Positions 32,420-41,786 are shown, numbered from the stretch's first letter. The stretch: DNA of 51,259 bases from an uncultured bacterium (GCA_938091145.1 CALKMS010000032.1:1-51259); one strand, 5' to 3'. Numbers and translations are program-made. Notes: generated by a model from the sequence alone, not told the origin.

Positions 32420-33429
32420 AAACTGAACTTTTTGATTTTTATGTTCCGCCGGACCGGATAGCCCAGCAACCTGTTTTTCCTCCTGATAGTTGTCGCTTGA
32501 TGGTTTTAGAGAGAAAAGGGGGTAAAATTACTCATTGCCGCTTTCATCAAATTCTTGATTATTTTCGGCCTGGTGATTGTCTGGTTCTTAACGACACCCG
32601 AGTGATTAAGGCGCGATTATTTGGAAGGAAAGAAACGGGCGGGAAAGTGGAAGTTTTGCTTTTGCGCAAAGTTCGAGATGGCTTATTTGAGGCGCTAGTT
32701 AAGCCTGGCAGGAAAGTGAAGGAAGGCGGAATTCTCTATTTTCAATCCGATATTATCGGAAAAGTGGTTGGCAGAAAGGATGGGGGGGTGAGACTGATAA
32801 AGTTTAACACCTCCTCCCTTAAAAAAATAGAAATGGCTGGGGAAATTCCGTTACCTCCTTACATCAAGGTTCCCTTAAAAGACGAAAAAAGCTATCAGAC
32901 AGTTTACGCCAGAGTTTCTGGCTCGGCAGCTGCTCCAACAGCCGGGCTTCATTTTACTACCAATTTATTAAAAAAAATACAGAAAAAGGGAGTGAAGATT
33001 GCACGCGTGACCCTTCATATAGGTTTGGATACATTTCGTCCCATCAAGGAAGAAGAAGTAGAAGAACACATGATACACAAAGAGTATTTTAAAGTTTCTA
33101 AAAAAGCGGTTGAAATTATAAATGAGGTGCGGGAGAAAGGTGGTCGAGTTTTTGCTTGTGGGACCACTACTGTAAGGGCTTTGGAAACAGTAGCTCAAAC
33201 AGGGGGCAAGTTGAGACCTTTTGAAGGCGAAACCTCACTCTACATTTACCCGGGCTTTAAATTTAAAGTCGTTGAAGCTTTGATTACTAACTTTCATCTC
33301 CCTCGCTCAACTCTGTTGGTATTGGTTTCTGCTTTTGCAGGACGTGATAAAATAATTAAAGCTTATAAGGAGGCAGTCAAACTCAAATACCGTTTTTTTT
33401 CTTTTGGCGATGCAATGTTAATAATCTGA
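32416..33429 (+). CDS. queA: S-adenosylmethionine:tRNA ribosyltransferase-isomerase
   Basis: Adds the cyclopentane epoxide ring of queuosine to 7-aminomethyl-7-deazaguanine in tRNA, using SAM. The 337 residues show the family motifs FDFYVPPDRIAQQPV, CLVLNDTRVIKARLFG, SGSAAAPTAGLHFT, HIGLDTFRPI, and NFHLPRSTLLVLVSAF. It works with QueH above; a tgt gene is not in the window. The stop lies 1 base before the ligA start. Confidence 0.97.
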   Translation: MKTELFDFYVPPDRIAQQPVFPPDSCRLMVLERKGGKITHCRFHQILDYFRPGDCLVLNDTRVIKARLFGRKETGGKVEVLLLRKVRDGLFEALVKPGRKVKEGGILYFQSDIIGKVVGRKDGGVRLIKFNTSSLKKIEMAGEIPLPPYIKVPLKDEKSYQTVYARVSGSAAAPTAGLHFTTNLLKKIQKKGVKIARVTLHIGLDTFRPIKEEEVEEHMIHKEYFKVSKKAVEIINEVREKGGRVFACGTTTVRALETVAQTGGKLRPFEGETSLYIYPGFKFKVVEALITNFHLPRSTLLVLVSAFAGRDKIIKAYKEAVKLKYRFFSFGDAMLII

Positions 33430-33430
33430 C

Positions 33431-35479
33431 TTGAATGAAAGCATCATGGCTAAAGAGACCATGAACAAAGAGGAAGCAAAAAAAGTAATTGAAGAGTTAA
33501 GAAAGCAAATAAATTATCACAACTATCGATATTATGTTCTTGATTCACCTGAGATATCTGATGAACAATACGATGAGTTGATGCGTCAATTGATAAAACT
33601 GGAAGAAAAGTTCCCGGATTTAGTGACTCCCGATTCCCCAACCCAGCGGGTCGGAGCTCCACCGGCTGAAGGTTTTCTGCCGGTTAAGCATTTGGAAAAA
33701 ATGTTTTCCTTGGCTGATGCTTTCGATTTAGGTGAGTTGAGAGCTTTCTTCGAACGGGTTAGGAAGTTGCTGCCCGGTCAGAAAGTTGATTATGTTTGTG
33801 AATTGAAGATAGATGGTACGGCTGTTGCGATAGTCTACCGGGAAGGTCGTTATTGGCGGGCGGCAACGCGGGGTGATGGAGAAGTGGGTGAGGACATAAC
33901 TCCTAATGTTAAAACGATTAAGTCAGTTCCTTTGGTGTTGAGAGGGGAAATTATCCCTGCGGTGTTGGAAGTTAGAGGCGAGGCTTACTTAACAAAAGAG
34001 CAGTTTTTAAAAGTCAATGAGGAAAGAGCTGAAAGCGGCGAACCTTTGTTTGCTAATCCCAGAAACTCAGCAGCTGGTTCTTTACGCCAACTTGATCCGA
34101 AAATTACGGCCCGAAGAAAACTTGACTTTTTTGCCCATGGTATTGGAAAAATCGAGGGGGTTGAATTTGAATCTCACTGGGAAGTCCTTCAGTATTTAAA
34201 TCAGGCGGGTTTTAAGATCACTCCTTTTGCTAGTCTTTTTACATCAGAAGCTGAGGTAGAAGCTTTTTGCCTGGAGTGGGAGAAAAAGCGTCACTCTTTG
34301 CCTTTCGAGATTGATGGGGTAGTAGTTAAAGTAAATAGCCTTGTTCAGCAAAAGCTGTTGGGGTTTACTGCTAAATCTCCTCGTTGGGCAATTGCTTATA
34401 AGTTTCCGGCTGAGCAGCAAGTGACCAGGCTTTTAGATATTGAAGTTAGCGTTGGGCGAACAGGTGCTTTAACTCCAGTAGCTGTTCTTCAACCAGTTCG
34501 GGTGGCTGGGAGCACCATTTCCCGTGCCACTTTGCACAATGAGGATGAAATCAAGAGAAAGGATATAAGAATTGGCGATTGGGTTGTGGTCCAAAAAGCA
34601 GGCGATGTTATTCCTGAAATAGTGGCTCCGGTTCCTAGCCGGCGGACAGGCAAGGAAAAATTCTTTCAAATGCCTAAAGTTTGTCCAGTTTGTGGTTCAG
34701 AAGTGATAAGGTCGGAAGGCGAAGCTGTTGCTCGGTGTACCGGTGGAATTTACTGTCCGGCTCAGGTTTTTGAGCATATTTTACACTGGGGGAGAAGGGG
34801 AAGCATGGACATTGATGGCTTGGGGCCTGAGGTAGTGAAGGATTTGTTAGAGAGGGGGTTGGTGAAAAATGTTGCCTCTCTTTACAAATTGACTAAAGAA
34901 GACTTGCTTCAGGTTGAGCATTTTCAAGAAAAATCAGCTAACAATCTTTACAATGCGATCCAAGCTTCAAAAAACCGCCCACTTTCGCGTCTTCTTTTTG
35001 CACTGGGTATCCGACATGTTGGAGCACATTTAGCTACCGTTTTGGCAAAAAATTTTCGTTCAATTGAAAACCTAAAGAAAGCAAGTTATGAAGAGCTAAT
35101 AAGCATTCCTGAAGTCGGTCCAAAAGTAGCTGAGAGCGTGTTAGCTTTTTTTCGTCAACCCCACAATCTTGAAGTCATCGAAGAGTTGAAAAAAGCAGGT
35201 TTAAAGATGGAAGAGGAAGAGGAAGAAAAAAAAGAAACCAGGCTTTCAGGATTGTCTTTTGTTTTTACCGGCGGTTTGAAGAGCTTATCCCGCGACAAAG
35301 CCAAGGAATTGGTCGAGTCGTTGGGGGGCAAGGTTTCTTCTAGTGTTAGTTCGAAAACTAGCTATGTTGTGGTTGGTGACCAACCGGGCTCCAAGTATGA
35401 AAAAGCAAAAAGATTGGGGGTTAAAATCTTGTCTGAGGAAGAATTTTTAAAGCTCATCGGCAAAGAAAAGGTTAGTTGA
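33431..35479 (+). CDS. ligA: NAD-dependent DNA ligase
   Basis: Seals nicks in replication and repair with NAD. The 682 residues contain the Ia domain (NYHNYRYYVLDSPEISDEQYD), the adenylated lysine in CELKIDGTA (Lys126), an OB fold, a Cys4 zinc finger (CPVC then CTGGIYC), helix-hairpin-helix repeats, and a C-terminal BRCT domain (FTGGLKSLSRDKAKELVE). The start is uncertain among TTG 33431, ATG 33446 and ATG 33461, none with a clear ribosome binding site; the domain itself begins just after the last. Confidence 0.97.
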   Translation: MNESIMAKETMNKEEAKKVIEELRKQINYHNYRYYVLDSPEISDEQYDELMRQLIKLEEKFPDLVTPDSPTQRVGAPPAEGFLPVKHLEKMFSLADAFDLGELRAFFERVRKLLPGQKVDYVCELKIDGTAVAIVYREGRYWRAATRGDGEVGEDITPNVKTIKSVPLVLRGEIIPAVLEVRGEAYLTKEQFLKVNEERAESGEPLFANPRNSAAGSLRQLDPKITARRKLDFFAHGIGKIEGVEFESHWEVLQYLNQAGFKITPFASLFTSEAEVEAFCLEWEKKRHSLPFEIDGVVVKVNSLVQQKLLGFTAKSPRWAIAYKFPAEQQVTRLLDIEVSVGRTGALTPVAVLQPVRVAGSTISRATLHNEDEIKRKDIRIGDWVVVQKAGDVIPEIVAPVPSRRTGKEKFFQMPKVCPVCGSEVIRSEGEAVARCTGGIYCPAQVFEHILHWGRRGSMDIDGLGPEVVKDLLERGLVKNVASLYKLTKEDLLQVEHFQEKSANNLYNAIQASKNRPLSRLLFALGIRHVGAHLATVLAKNFRSIENLKKASYEELISIPEVGPKVAESVLAFFRQPHNLEVIEELKKAGLKMEEEEEEKKETRLSGLSFVFTGGLKSLSRDKAKELVESLGGKVSSSVSSKTSYVVVGDQPGSKYEKAKRLGVKILSEEEFLKLIGKEKVS

Positions 35480-35480
35480 G

Positions 35481-36176
35481 GTGAGCGAAAAAAACTCATT
35501 TTTAAACTCCTGCCTATCTTCCCCTTTTTTAGTTTTATGTCTTTGGGTTTGTTGGGGCGGTTTTCTCTGGTTAATTATTAATTTTTTTTTGGCGCATAGG
35601 TTAATGAGAGAGGGGCCGGCTGTTATTTTATTTGCTTTATTATTTTTTTATTTGGGAGGTCTACTTTTAATTTGGTTTTTTCGAGCAAGGAGAGCTGGAT
35701 GGTCATCTGTGGGTTTTTCAGGTTTTGCTTTATCGGCATTTATTTGGGGATTGTTTGCTTTTTGTCTTTTTACTTTGTTCACTGCTTTTTATGGATATTT
35801 ATTACGGTCCCTTTTTGGCTGCAACTTGTATGAAGTATATGACCTTTCTCCCTTTTTCTTTAGAATTAAGGGCTTTTGGTTACTGCCTGCTTTTTTAGTG
35901 ATTGGCCTTTTAGGCCCTTTGACAGAAGAGTTGTTTTTTCGGGGTTACATCTATCTTTACCTAAAAGAAAAAAAAGGTTTTTTCCCCGCTTTGTTCATTT
36001 CAAGTTTTGTATTTTCGCTTTTACACTTTTTGCTTTTACTTATACCTCCCTTTTTGTTTTTTGTAATTTTGTCTGCATTGATGCTTGAAAAAAGGAATTC
36101 TCTTGACGCCAGCCTAATTTTTCATATACTCAATAATGTTTTAGCACTTATTTTTTACCTTTTTTTGCGATCTTAA
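35481..36176 (+). CDS. CPBP family intramembrane metalloprotease
   Basis: Integral membrane protein of 231 residues with about six to seven hydrophobic helices and almost no hydrophilic regions. The CPBP (Abi/CAAX) motifs are present: GPLTEELFFRGYIY (the EExxxR glutamates) and FSLLHFLL with the conserved His, followed by a C-terminal HILNN segment (a further His and Asn). Such proteins include CAAX-type proteases and bacteriocin self-immunity proteins. No peptide or bacteriocin gene is adjacent, so the role is open. GTG start, 1 base after ligA. Confidence 0.85.
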   Translation: MSEKNSFLNSCLSSPFLVLCLWVCWGGFLWLIINFFLAHRLMREGPAVILFALLFFYLGGLLLIWFFRARRAGWSSVGFSGFALSAFIWGLFAFCLFTLFTAFYGYLLRSLFGCNLYEVYDLSPFFFRIKGFWLLPAFLVIGLLGPLTEELFFRGYIYLYLKEKKGFFPALFISSFVFSLLHFLLLLIPPFLFFVILSALMLEKRNSLDASLIFHILNNVLALIFYLFLRS

Positions 36177-36187
36177 GGAGTTGGGCA

Positions 36188-36469
36188 ATGATTTCTCGAG
36201 AAGATGTTGAGCATATCGCCTGGCTAGCTAGGCTAGAACTTACCGAAGAAGAGATTGAGAAGTTTACTAAGCAGCTCGGTCAGATTCTTGAACATGCGGG
36301 CAAAATTAAAGAAGTCGACACTCGTAACATTAAGCCAACTTCTCATCCTTGGCCTTTGAAAAATGTTTTTCGAGAGGATGTACCCAGAGAATCAATTCCT
36401 TTGGAAAAGGCTTTAAAAAATGCTCCTCAAAAGGAATCAGGAGCCTTTATGGTGCCTAAGATAACTTAA
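36188..36469 (+). CDS. gatC: Asp/Glu-tRNA(Asn/Gln) amidotransferase subunit C
   Basis: Small subunit (93 residues) that holds GatA and GatB together. It matches the family: ISREDVEHIAWLARLELTEEEIEKF at the N-terminus, the loop NIKPTSHPWPL, and FREDVPRES in the tail. The ATG follows AAGGAG. gatA starts 4 bases downstream. Confidence 0.95.
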   Translation: MISREDVEHIAWLARLELTEEEIEKFTKQLGQILEHAGKIKEVDTRNIKPTSHPWPLKNVFREDVPRESIPLEKALKNAPQKESGAFMVPKIT

Positions 36470-36473
36470 GATA

Positions 36474-37919
36474 ATGAGTAAGAGATTGCATCCCTTGGCT
36501 CAAAAATTTTTTAAAGGAGAATTAACACCTTCAGAACTTTTAGAGTCTTATCTAGTTAGAATAGAAAAGCATAATCCCTCCCTAAACGCTTATTTGACGG
36601 TTTCCTTTGATGAAGCTCTTAGTCAGGCTAAAAAAGTGGAAGAAAAGATAGTTAGAGGGGATGATTTGGGCGTATTAGCGGGCGTGCCTGTGGCGGTAAA
36701 AGACAATATTTGTACCGAAGGGATAAGAACGACTTGTGCTTCAAAAATTTTAGAGAACTTTATCCCGATTTATGATGCTACGGTTATCGAGAAGTTGAAA
36801 GCTGAAGACGCTATAATTGTTGGCAAGACCAACATGGATGAGTTTGCTATGGGTTCTTCCACTGAAAATTCAGCTTTTGGACCATCTAAAAACCCCTGGG
36901 ATTTGGATCGAACGCCGGGTGGTTCTTCGGGAGGGTCGGCGGTAGCGGTGGCTGCTGATCTTGCACCGTTGGCTTTGGGTTCTGACACTGGAGGTTCAAT
37001 TCGTCAACCGGCTGCTTTTTGCGGGCTGGTAGGTCTTAAACCGACTTATGGTTTGGTGTCTCGCTATGGTTTGGTTGCTTTTGCTTCTTCATTGGATCAA
37101 GTTGGTCCGATGGCAAAGAATGTTGCTGATTGCGCTTTTTTGCTTCAGGTTATAGCAGGTCACGATCCAAAAGACTCTACCTCTTTTCCTAACGAGGTGC
37201 CAGATTATTTAGCTTGTTTGGAAGAACCTTTTAAGAAAATGAAAGTGGGTGTTGTGAGGGAACTGGCTGGTGAGGGAATAGAAAAAGGAGTAAAGGAAGT
37301 TTTCGATTGGGCGCTTAATAGGTTAGCTGACGCAGGGGTTATTGTTGAGGAAGTTTCTCTCCCTTCTTTTGAATACGCACTCTCCGCCTACTATTTAATA
37401 GCTCCTGCTGAAGCCAGTTCAAATTTAGCACGGTACGATGGCGTTCGTTATGGTTATCGTGACTTCGAGGCAAAAGATATTTGGGAAATGTACGCTAAAA
37501 CACGGGCAGAGGGTTTTGGAGCTGAGGTAAAGAGAAGGATAATGTTGGGGACTTATGCTTTATCCGCAGGTTACTATGAGGCTTACTATGGTCAAGCTCA
37601 GAAGATCAGGACTTTGATAATTCAGGACTTTAATCGTGCTTTTGAACAGTACGATCTTTTGGTGTCACCGACTGCACCCACCGTTCCTTTTAAGCTTGGC
37701 GAGAAAGTTGATGACCCTCTGCAAATGTATCTTTCAGATGTCTGCACTATTCCAGTTAATCTAGCGGGTTTGCCTGCAATTTCTATTCCGGCTGGCCTTT
37801 CTGATGGCTTACCCGTTGGATTTCAAATAATAGGCTCCTCTTTCAGCGAACCGATGGTTTTCCAACTTGCTAAATTAGCTGAAGAAGCCTTTTCTTTTCA
37901 GTTTAAACCTTCATATTAG
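36474..37919 (+). CDS. gatA: Asp/Glu-tRNA(Asn/Gln) amidotransferase subunit A
   Basis: Amidase-signature subunit that releases ammonia from glutamine for GatB. The 481 residues carry the catalytic triad Lys76 (VAVKDNICTEG), cis-Ser151 in TPGGSSGGSAVAV, and nucleophile Ser175 in SDTGGSIRQPAAFCG. The C-terminal part (PAISIPAGLSDGLPVGFQIIG) is typical. No strong terminator follows; converging pabC lies 83 bases away. Confidence 0.97.
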   Translation: MSKRLHPLAQKFFKGELTPSELLESYLVRIEKHNPSLNAYLTVSFDEALSQAKKVEEKIVRGDDLGVLAGVPVAVKDNICTEGIRTTCASKILENFIPIYDATVIEKLKAEDAIIVGKTNMDEFAMGSSTENSAFGPSKNPWDLDRTPGGSSGGSAVAVAADLAPLALGSDTGGSIRQPAAFCGLVGLKPTYGLVSRYGLVAFASSLDQVGPMAKNVADCAFLLQVIAGHDPKDSTSFPNEVPDYLACLEEPFKKMKVGVVRELAGEGIEKGVKEVFDWALNRLADAGVIVEEVSLPSFEYALSAYYLIAPAEASSNLARYDGVRYGYRDFEAKDIWEMYAKTRAEGFGAEVKRRIMLGTYALSAGYYEAYYGQAQKIRTLIIQDFNRAFEQYDLLVSPTAPTVPFKLGEKVDDPLQMYLSDVCTIPVNLAGLPAISIPAGLSDGLPVGFQIIGSSFSEPMVFQLAKLAEEAFSFQFKPSY

Positions 37920-37945
37920 ATTAAAAGTTTAAAGCTATTTTTTTG

Positions 37946-37987
37946 GGCGTTTCAGGTGTGTTCCTTTTCAGATCAATGATAAACGCC
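37946..37987. repeat. Inverted repeat between converging gatA and pabC
   Basis: GGCGTTT (37946-37952) and AAACGCC (37981-37987) could pair across a 28-base loop, with a seven-T run just before the left arm. It may be a weak terminator for the minus-strand genes; the long loop makes this doubtful. Confidence 0.25.
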
Positions 37988-38002
37988 GAAATTACCAAAA
38001 AA

Positions 38003-38854
38003 TTATTGAGATTTTTTCACCAATGCTTTGTAAGCTTGATGAATTTTTTGGTAAATCGGGCCAGGGTGTCCGCTGCCAATTTTTCTACCCTCTACTTCAA
38101 CAACTGGCATAACTTCCTTTAAAGTGCTGGTAATGAAAATCTCTTCTGCTTCAAAAATTTCATCTTTTTTGACTGTTCTTTCTATGGGGTTAATCCCAAT
38201 AGTGGGAGCGATTTCCAAGATTATTTCTCGGGTGATTCCAGGAAGAAGACCAGCTTCAACCGGTGGGGTGATAATTTCATTTTTTTTAACGAGGAACACG
38301 TTAGAAAGAGTGGCTTCAGTGAGTTCGTCGTTAAAGTTGAGATAAAAACCTTCATCTATTCCCTTTTTTTTAAGCTCTCTAAGCGCAATTAAGCGGTTAA
38401 TAAAGGAAGTTGTTTTTAGCTGGGAAAGAATTGAGCTCTGATTGATCCTTTCTTCTAAAAACGTAGCCTTAAGGCCATTGCGATAATAGCGGAAAGGATA
38501 GTTTTTGAAGGGTTTTACGAAGATAAAAACAGTTGGTGGAGTCGTGTGTTTAGGGTAGGGAAAGCCTTCGCTTATTCCGTTGCTAATGGTAATCCTTATT
38601 TTCGCATCAGTTAAGTGGTTTATTTTTATCAGTTTTTCACTGGCTCTTTTTAGTTCATTAAGAGGAGGCAAAGGAATTTTTAAAATCTTAGCTGATTTCG
38701 CTAAGCGGTTGAGGTGACGGCCTAGGGCAAAAGGGGAACCGTTGTAAACTCGAATAGTTTCAAAGAGACCATACCCGTAAAGGAAGCCGAAGTCAAAGGG
38801 ATTAATTGAAGCTTCATGTGCTTTAATGAAATCCCCGTTAAGGTAGACAAACAT
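38003..38854 (-). CDS. pabC: Aminodeoxychorismate lyase (PabC-like, fold-type IV PLP enzyme)
   Basis: Probably splits 4-amino-4-deoxychorismate into p-aminobenzoate and pyruvate for folate synthesis. The 283 residues are of the class IV aminotransferase family: VYLNGDFI, DFGFLYGYGLFETIRVYNG, the PLP lysine in LKTTSFINRLIALRELKKKG (second residue), EATLSNVF, and LPGITREIILEIA. Fold alone cannot separate PabC from branched-chain or D-amino acid aminotransferases; the call rests on pabB directly upstream, overlapping by 1 base. Confidence 0.82.
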   Translation of the reverse strand: MFVYLNGDFIKAHEASINPFDFGFLYGYGLFETIRVYNGSPFALGRHLNRLAKSAKILKIPLPPLNELKRASEKLIKINHLTDAKIRITISNGISEGFPYPKHTTPPTVFIFVKPFKNYPFRYYRNGLKATFLEERINQSSILSQLKTTSFINRLIALRELKKKGIDEGFYLNFNDELTEATLSNVFLVKKNEIITPPVEAGLLPGITREIILEIAPTIGINPIERTVKKDEIFEAEEIFITSTLKEVMPVVEVEGRKIGSGHPGPIYQKIHQAYKALVKKSQ

Positions 38855-40254
38855 CAGCCACTCAGAACTTTAAAAAGCGCTTGTCCTTTCTGTAAGGTTT
38901 CTTCATATTCTAATTCAGGTTGAGAGTCAGCTACAATCCCTCCTCCTACCTGAAAAAAAGCTTGATTTTCTCTGACTATTACTGTTCTAATAACAATGTT
39001 TAAGTCCATTTGGCCATTAAATGAGATATAACCAAGCGTTCCTGTGTAAGGTCCTCTTTTAGTGGGTTCAAGCTCTTCAATAATTTCCATTGCTCTCACT
39101 TTTGGAGCACCCGTAATTGAACCACCTGGAAAGGTGGCTCGGAGAAGATCAAACTGATCGATTCCGTTTTTTAATTGAGCCTTAACAATTGACACTAAAT
39201 GGTGAACGGTAGCGTATTTTTCCACTTTGAAAAGTTTTTTAACTCTAACCGATCCGGTTTTCGCTACCTTTCCGAGGTCGTTGCGTTCAAGATCAACTAT
39301 CATCAGATTTTCTGCTCTCTCTTTCGAACTGCTAAGTAGTTCTTTTGCTAACTCACGATCTCTAGTCGGATCAATGCTTCGGGGCCGAGTACCTTTTATT
39401 GGCCGGGTTTCTACAGTTCCATCGGGTTTTAGAAGGAGAAATCTTTCGGGTGATGAGCAAATGAGGGAGATCTCTGGGAAGCCAAGATAAGCAGCAAAAG
39501 GCACTGGGTTAATTTCCTGTAAGCGTGAAAATATTTCGAAAGGGTGAAAGCTTAAATCATTTTGGAATCGCTGAGAAAGATTTACCTGAAAAATGTCACC
39601 GGCGTAGATATAATCGATAGCTTTTTTGACTGCTTCAAGATATTTTTTTCTGGTGAAGTTTGATTTAAAAGATTTGTTGCCTTTAAATCGGTGATTTTTC
39701 CAAGGTAAATGAAGTGGTCTTTCTTTGATGATTTTGATTATCTCACTTTCGGTTAAAGTAGATTTTTCAGTGACAATCAAAAAGGCTTCTTTTTTTAGAT
39801 GGTCTTCAATAATTGCCCAGCCGTAAAATCCTAAATAAAGAAGAGGAGCTTTTAAGTCGTTTTCAGCAAAAGATGGTAGTTTTTCGATAAAGTCTTTAAG
39901 ATCATAGGAAAAGTAACCAATTGCTCCACCAACAAAAGGGAGTTCGGGACTTTTAATTTTGCTTGGAAGGGTGGATAACCAGACCTTTTTTAAAGTTTCC
40001 AAGGGGTCGCCCTTGATAAACTTTTCTTCTTTATCCGTTTTCACTATCACTGTTTCTAGTTCGGCTTTAAACGTTAAGTAGGGTTCGGCTGTTAAAATTG
40101 AATAGCGACCGGTTTCCGGGTTAAAGTAACTGCTTTCAAGTAAAACCGGATGAGAAAGATGTGAAATCGAAGGAAATAGATTTCTCAAGGGGAAAAGCTT
40201 TTCTCTTGGTATAAGATGTTTTAAATTTATTATTTCAACGGTGTTTATTTCCAC
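38854..40254 (-). CDS. pabB: Aminodeoxychorismate synthase component I
   Basis: Makes 4-amino-4-deoxychorismate from chorismate and ammonia. From the GTG at 40254 the protein has 466 residues, about the size of E. coli PabB. The N-terminal part follows the TrpE/PabB fold; the chorismate-binding domain contains PIKGTRPRSIDP (the lysine typical of PabB), ENLMIVDLERNDLG, FPGGSITGAPKVRAMEII and GGGIVADSQPELEYEET. The frame is open up to 40362, but that start would overlap rpsT and its promoter, so GTG 40254 is preferred; no ribosome binding site helps. TAAGAT 7 bases upstream may be a -10 box. pabA is not in the window. Confidence 0.88.
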   Translation of the reverse strand: MEINTVEIINLKHLIPREKLFPLRNLFPSISHLSHPVLLESSYFNPETGRYSILTAEPYLTFKAELETVIVKTDKEEKFIKGDPLETLKKVWLSTLPSKIKSPELPFVGGAIGYFSYDLKDFIEKLPSFAENDLKAPLLYLGFYGWAIIEDHLKKEAFLIVTEKSTLTESEIIKIIKERPLHLPWKNHRFKGNKSFKSNFTRKKYLEAVKKAIDYIYAGDIFQVNLSQRFQNDLSFHPFEIFSRLQEINPVPFAAYLGFPEISLICSSPERFLLLKPDGTVETRPIKGTRPRSIDPTRDRELAKELLSSSKERAENLMIVDLERNDLGKVAKTGSVRVKKLFKVEKYATVHHLVSIVKAQLKNGIDQFDLLRATFPGGSITGAPKVRAMEIIEELEPTKRGPYTGTLGYISFNGQMDLNIVIRTVIVRENQAFFQVGGGIVADSQPELEYEETLQKGQALFKVLSG

Positions 40255-40293
40255 GGTATAAATCTTAGCTGAAATTGGCCTGAAAAAAAATGG

Positions 40294-40322
40294 TTGCTCT
40301 AAATTATTACCTCTGCTATGAT
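40294..40322 (+). promoter_or_regulatory. rpsT promoter
   Basis: TTGCTC (40294-40299), a 17-base spacer, then TATGAT (40317-40322), followed by AAGGAGG (40333-40339) and the ATG at 40344. It lies within the shared divergent region with pabB. Confidence 0.6.
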
Positions 40323-40343
40323 ATGGCAATTTAAGGAGGTAAA

Positions 40344-40646
40344 ATGCCAAATATAAAGTCAAAAGCCAAGAGGATGAGGCAAGCGGAGAAGCGGAGATTG
40401 AGAAACAAGGCGGTTAAGACAAGAGTAAAAAATGTTATTAAAGAATTTAAGGAAATTTTAGAAACTGGGAAAAGTGAAGAGGCTTTAACTCAGCTTCCGT
40501 TGGTTTATAAGATCCTTGATAAGGCGGCATCAAAGGGAGTAATTCATAGGCGTCGAGCAGCTTCTCTCAAGTCAAAGCTGACAAAGAAACTTAATCAGCT
40601 TTCCCAGAATTTTCCCAAAGTTGAAAAATCTTCTCCAGCAAGATAA
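40344..40646 (+). CDS. rpsT: Small ribosomal subunit protein bS20
   Basis: Binds the 5' domain and h44 region of 16S rRNA. The 100 residues are basic and helical: MPNIKSKAKRMRQAEKRR and the conserved KGVIHRRRAASLKSKLTKKL. The family usually ends near KKLN; here there are about 15 extra residues (after NQLSQNF), encoded in DNA that also encodes the end of holA on the other strand. It has a clear AAGGAGG site and its own promoter. Confidence 0.95.
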   Translation: MPNIKSKAKRMRQAEKRRLRNKAVKTRVKNVIKEFKEILETGKSEEALTQLPLVYKILDKAASKGVIHRRRAASLKSKLTKKLNQLSQNFPKVEKSSPAR

Positions 40647-41556
40647 TCGGCGCGGCTGATTGTTCAATTTTTCCGGTCTTAAGGAGATAGTCAAGTTTTA
40701 AGCCTTCCAAAAGCGCTTTTTCTAGCTCCTGGCATGAGAAATTGTTTGATTCGTTTATTAAATGGCGAATATAGTAGGGATTGAGGTTTAGCTTTTTGGC
40801 GATAGTTTTATAATCGGTAACCCCTTCAACGGTGAAAACTCTGACTTTCAACCATAGCCGCAGGCGACTTAGAACTTGGGATATAAAAATGGGAGCCTCT
40901 GAAGGGTAAGTAAACATTTTTGCCAGAAGTTTGAGGACTTGTTTTTTATCTTTTTGGGAAAGGGCTTTGAATAGTTTAAGGGTAAGGTTTTCTGTGCTTT
41001 CGCTCAATAAAAGTTTTAACTCCTGGCTACTGATTTTATTATGGCGAGCGAAATAAAGTGCGATTTTTTTTGCTTCTTGTTTAATTAGATTAAGGTTACT
41101 GCCGTATAAATTAATTAAAACCTCCAATAGCTTGTTGGAAACTTCCTTTCCATGCTTCCTGAACTCAGCTTGGATTTTTTTTCTTAGCCAATTCTCGTTA
41201 AAAACTATTTTTCTGGCTTCTTTGCAGTTTTTCAGAAATTCTGGTTTCAACAGAGGGTGTGGGGGTTTAAGTTCTCCAGCTAAAATGATTAAATGCCTTT
41301 CATCTGATTCTTTATAGTTTTGAATCAGATTGGTGATCAATTCCCTACTTAAATTTTCGCCGTGGTACACTACGTTTATTTCAAGATTTCCAAAAAAAGA
41401 AATAGTTGGTTGAGAAAGAAAAGTGTTTATTTTTTCTTTCTCCAAATCAACCTTTCGAATTTCAAATTGGCCCGGGTTTGCTTTCTGAAGCTCTTCTATT
41501 TTATCTTCGGCTTCAAAGTTTACTAGACTGAAGTCACCGTAAAAAAGATAGATCAT
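40591..41556 (-). CDS. holA: DNA polymerase III delta subunit
   Basis: Clamp-loader wrench that opens the beta clamp. The 321 residues resemble bacterial HolA: the N-terminal MIYLFYGDFSLVNFEAEDKI, a degenerate AAA+ region with LIILAGELKPPHPL, an LNLIKQEAKKIALYF helix, and a C-terminal collar domain ending LLKTGKI. The comEC-holA-rpsT neighbourhood is common in Gram-positives. The stop lies inside the converging rpsT gene (56-base overlap); the start overlaps the upstream HTH fragment by 4 bases. Confidence 0.88.
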   Translation of the reverse strand: MIYLFYGDFSLVNFEAEDKIEELQKANPGQFEIRKVDLEKEKINTFLSQPTISFFGNLEINVVYHGENLSRELITNLIQNYKESDERHLIILAGELKPPHPLLKPEFLKNCKEARKIVFNENWLRKKIQAEFRKHGKEVSNKLLEVLINLYGSNLNLIKQEAKKIALYFARHNKISSQELKLLLSESTENLTLKLFKALSQKDKKQVLKLLAKMFTYPSEAPIFISQVLSRLRLWLKVRVFTVEGVTDYKTIAKKLNLNPYYIRHLINESNNFSCQELEKALLEGLKLDYLLKTGKIEQSAAPIILLEKIFQLWENSGKAD

Positions 41557-41786
41557 TCCAGCTCAAAATAACCTTGCTCGATTGCTTTGCTTATAGCTTG
41601 AAGTCTATCGTTTGCTTCCAACTTTTTATATGCTGACCGCAGGTGAGTTTTAATCGTGCTTTGAGAAAGAAAAAACCTTTTTGAGGCTTCTTTTCCTGTT
41701 AGCCCGTCCTTCATAAATTTTAAGATTTCTCTTTCGCGCATAGTGATTAACTCTTTTTTCACTTTAATCATAGCTTTTTCAAGCAA
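41553..41786 (-). pseudogene. LuxR/NarL-type HTH half of a frameshifted response regulator
   Basis: The 77 codons from a TTG at 41786 encode a complete LuxR-type helix-turn-helix: ELITMREREILKFMKDGLTGKEASKRFFLSQSTIKTHLRSAY (positions about 12-53). This is the output domain that follows a receiver in NarL-family regulators. It lies in the -1 frame relative to the receiver encoded at 41768-42139, overlapping it by 19 bases, and has no clear ribosome binding site of its own. It is either the second part of a protein joined by -1 frameshifting, a pseudogene half, or a sequencing-error product. DNA-binding residues look intact. Confidence 0.7.

Noticed and set aside
35481..36176. Bacteriocin immunity or defence gene (CPBP/Abi name)
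   Set aside because: Only the family motif supports it; no bacteriocin or defence gene is adjacent, and the context is housekeeping.
40255..40362. pabB start at 40362
   Set aside because: It would overlap the rpsT start codon, ribosome binding site and promoter, and would add an N-terminus unlike the family.
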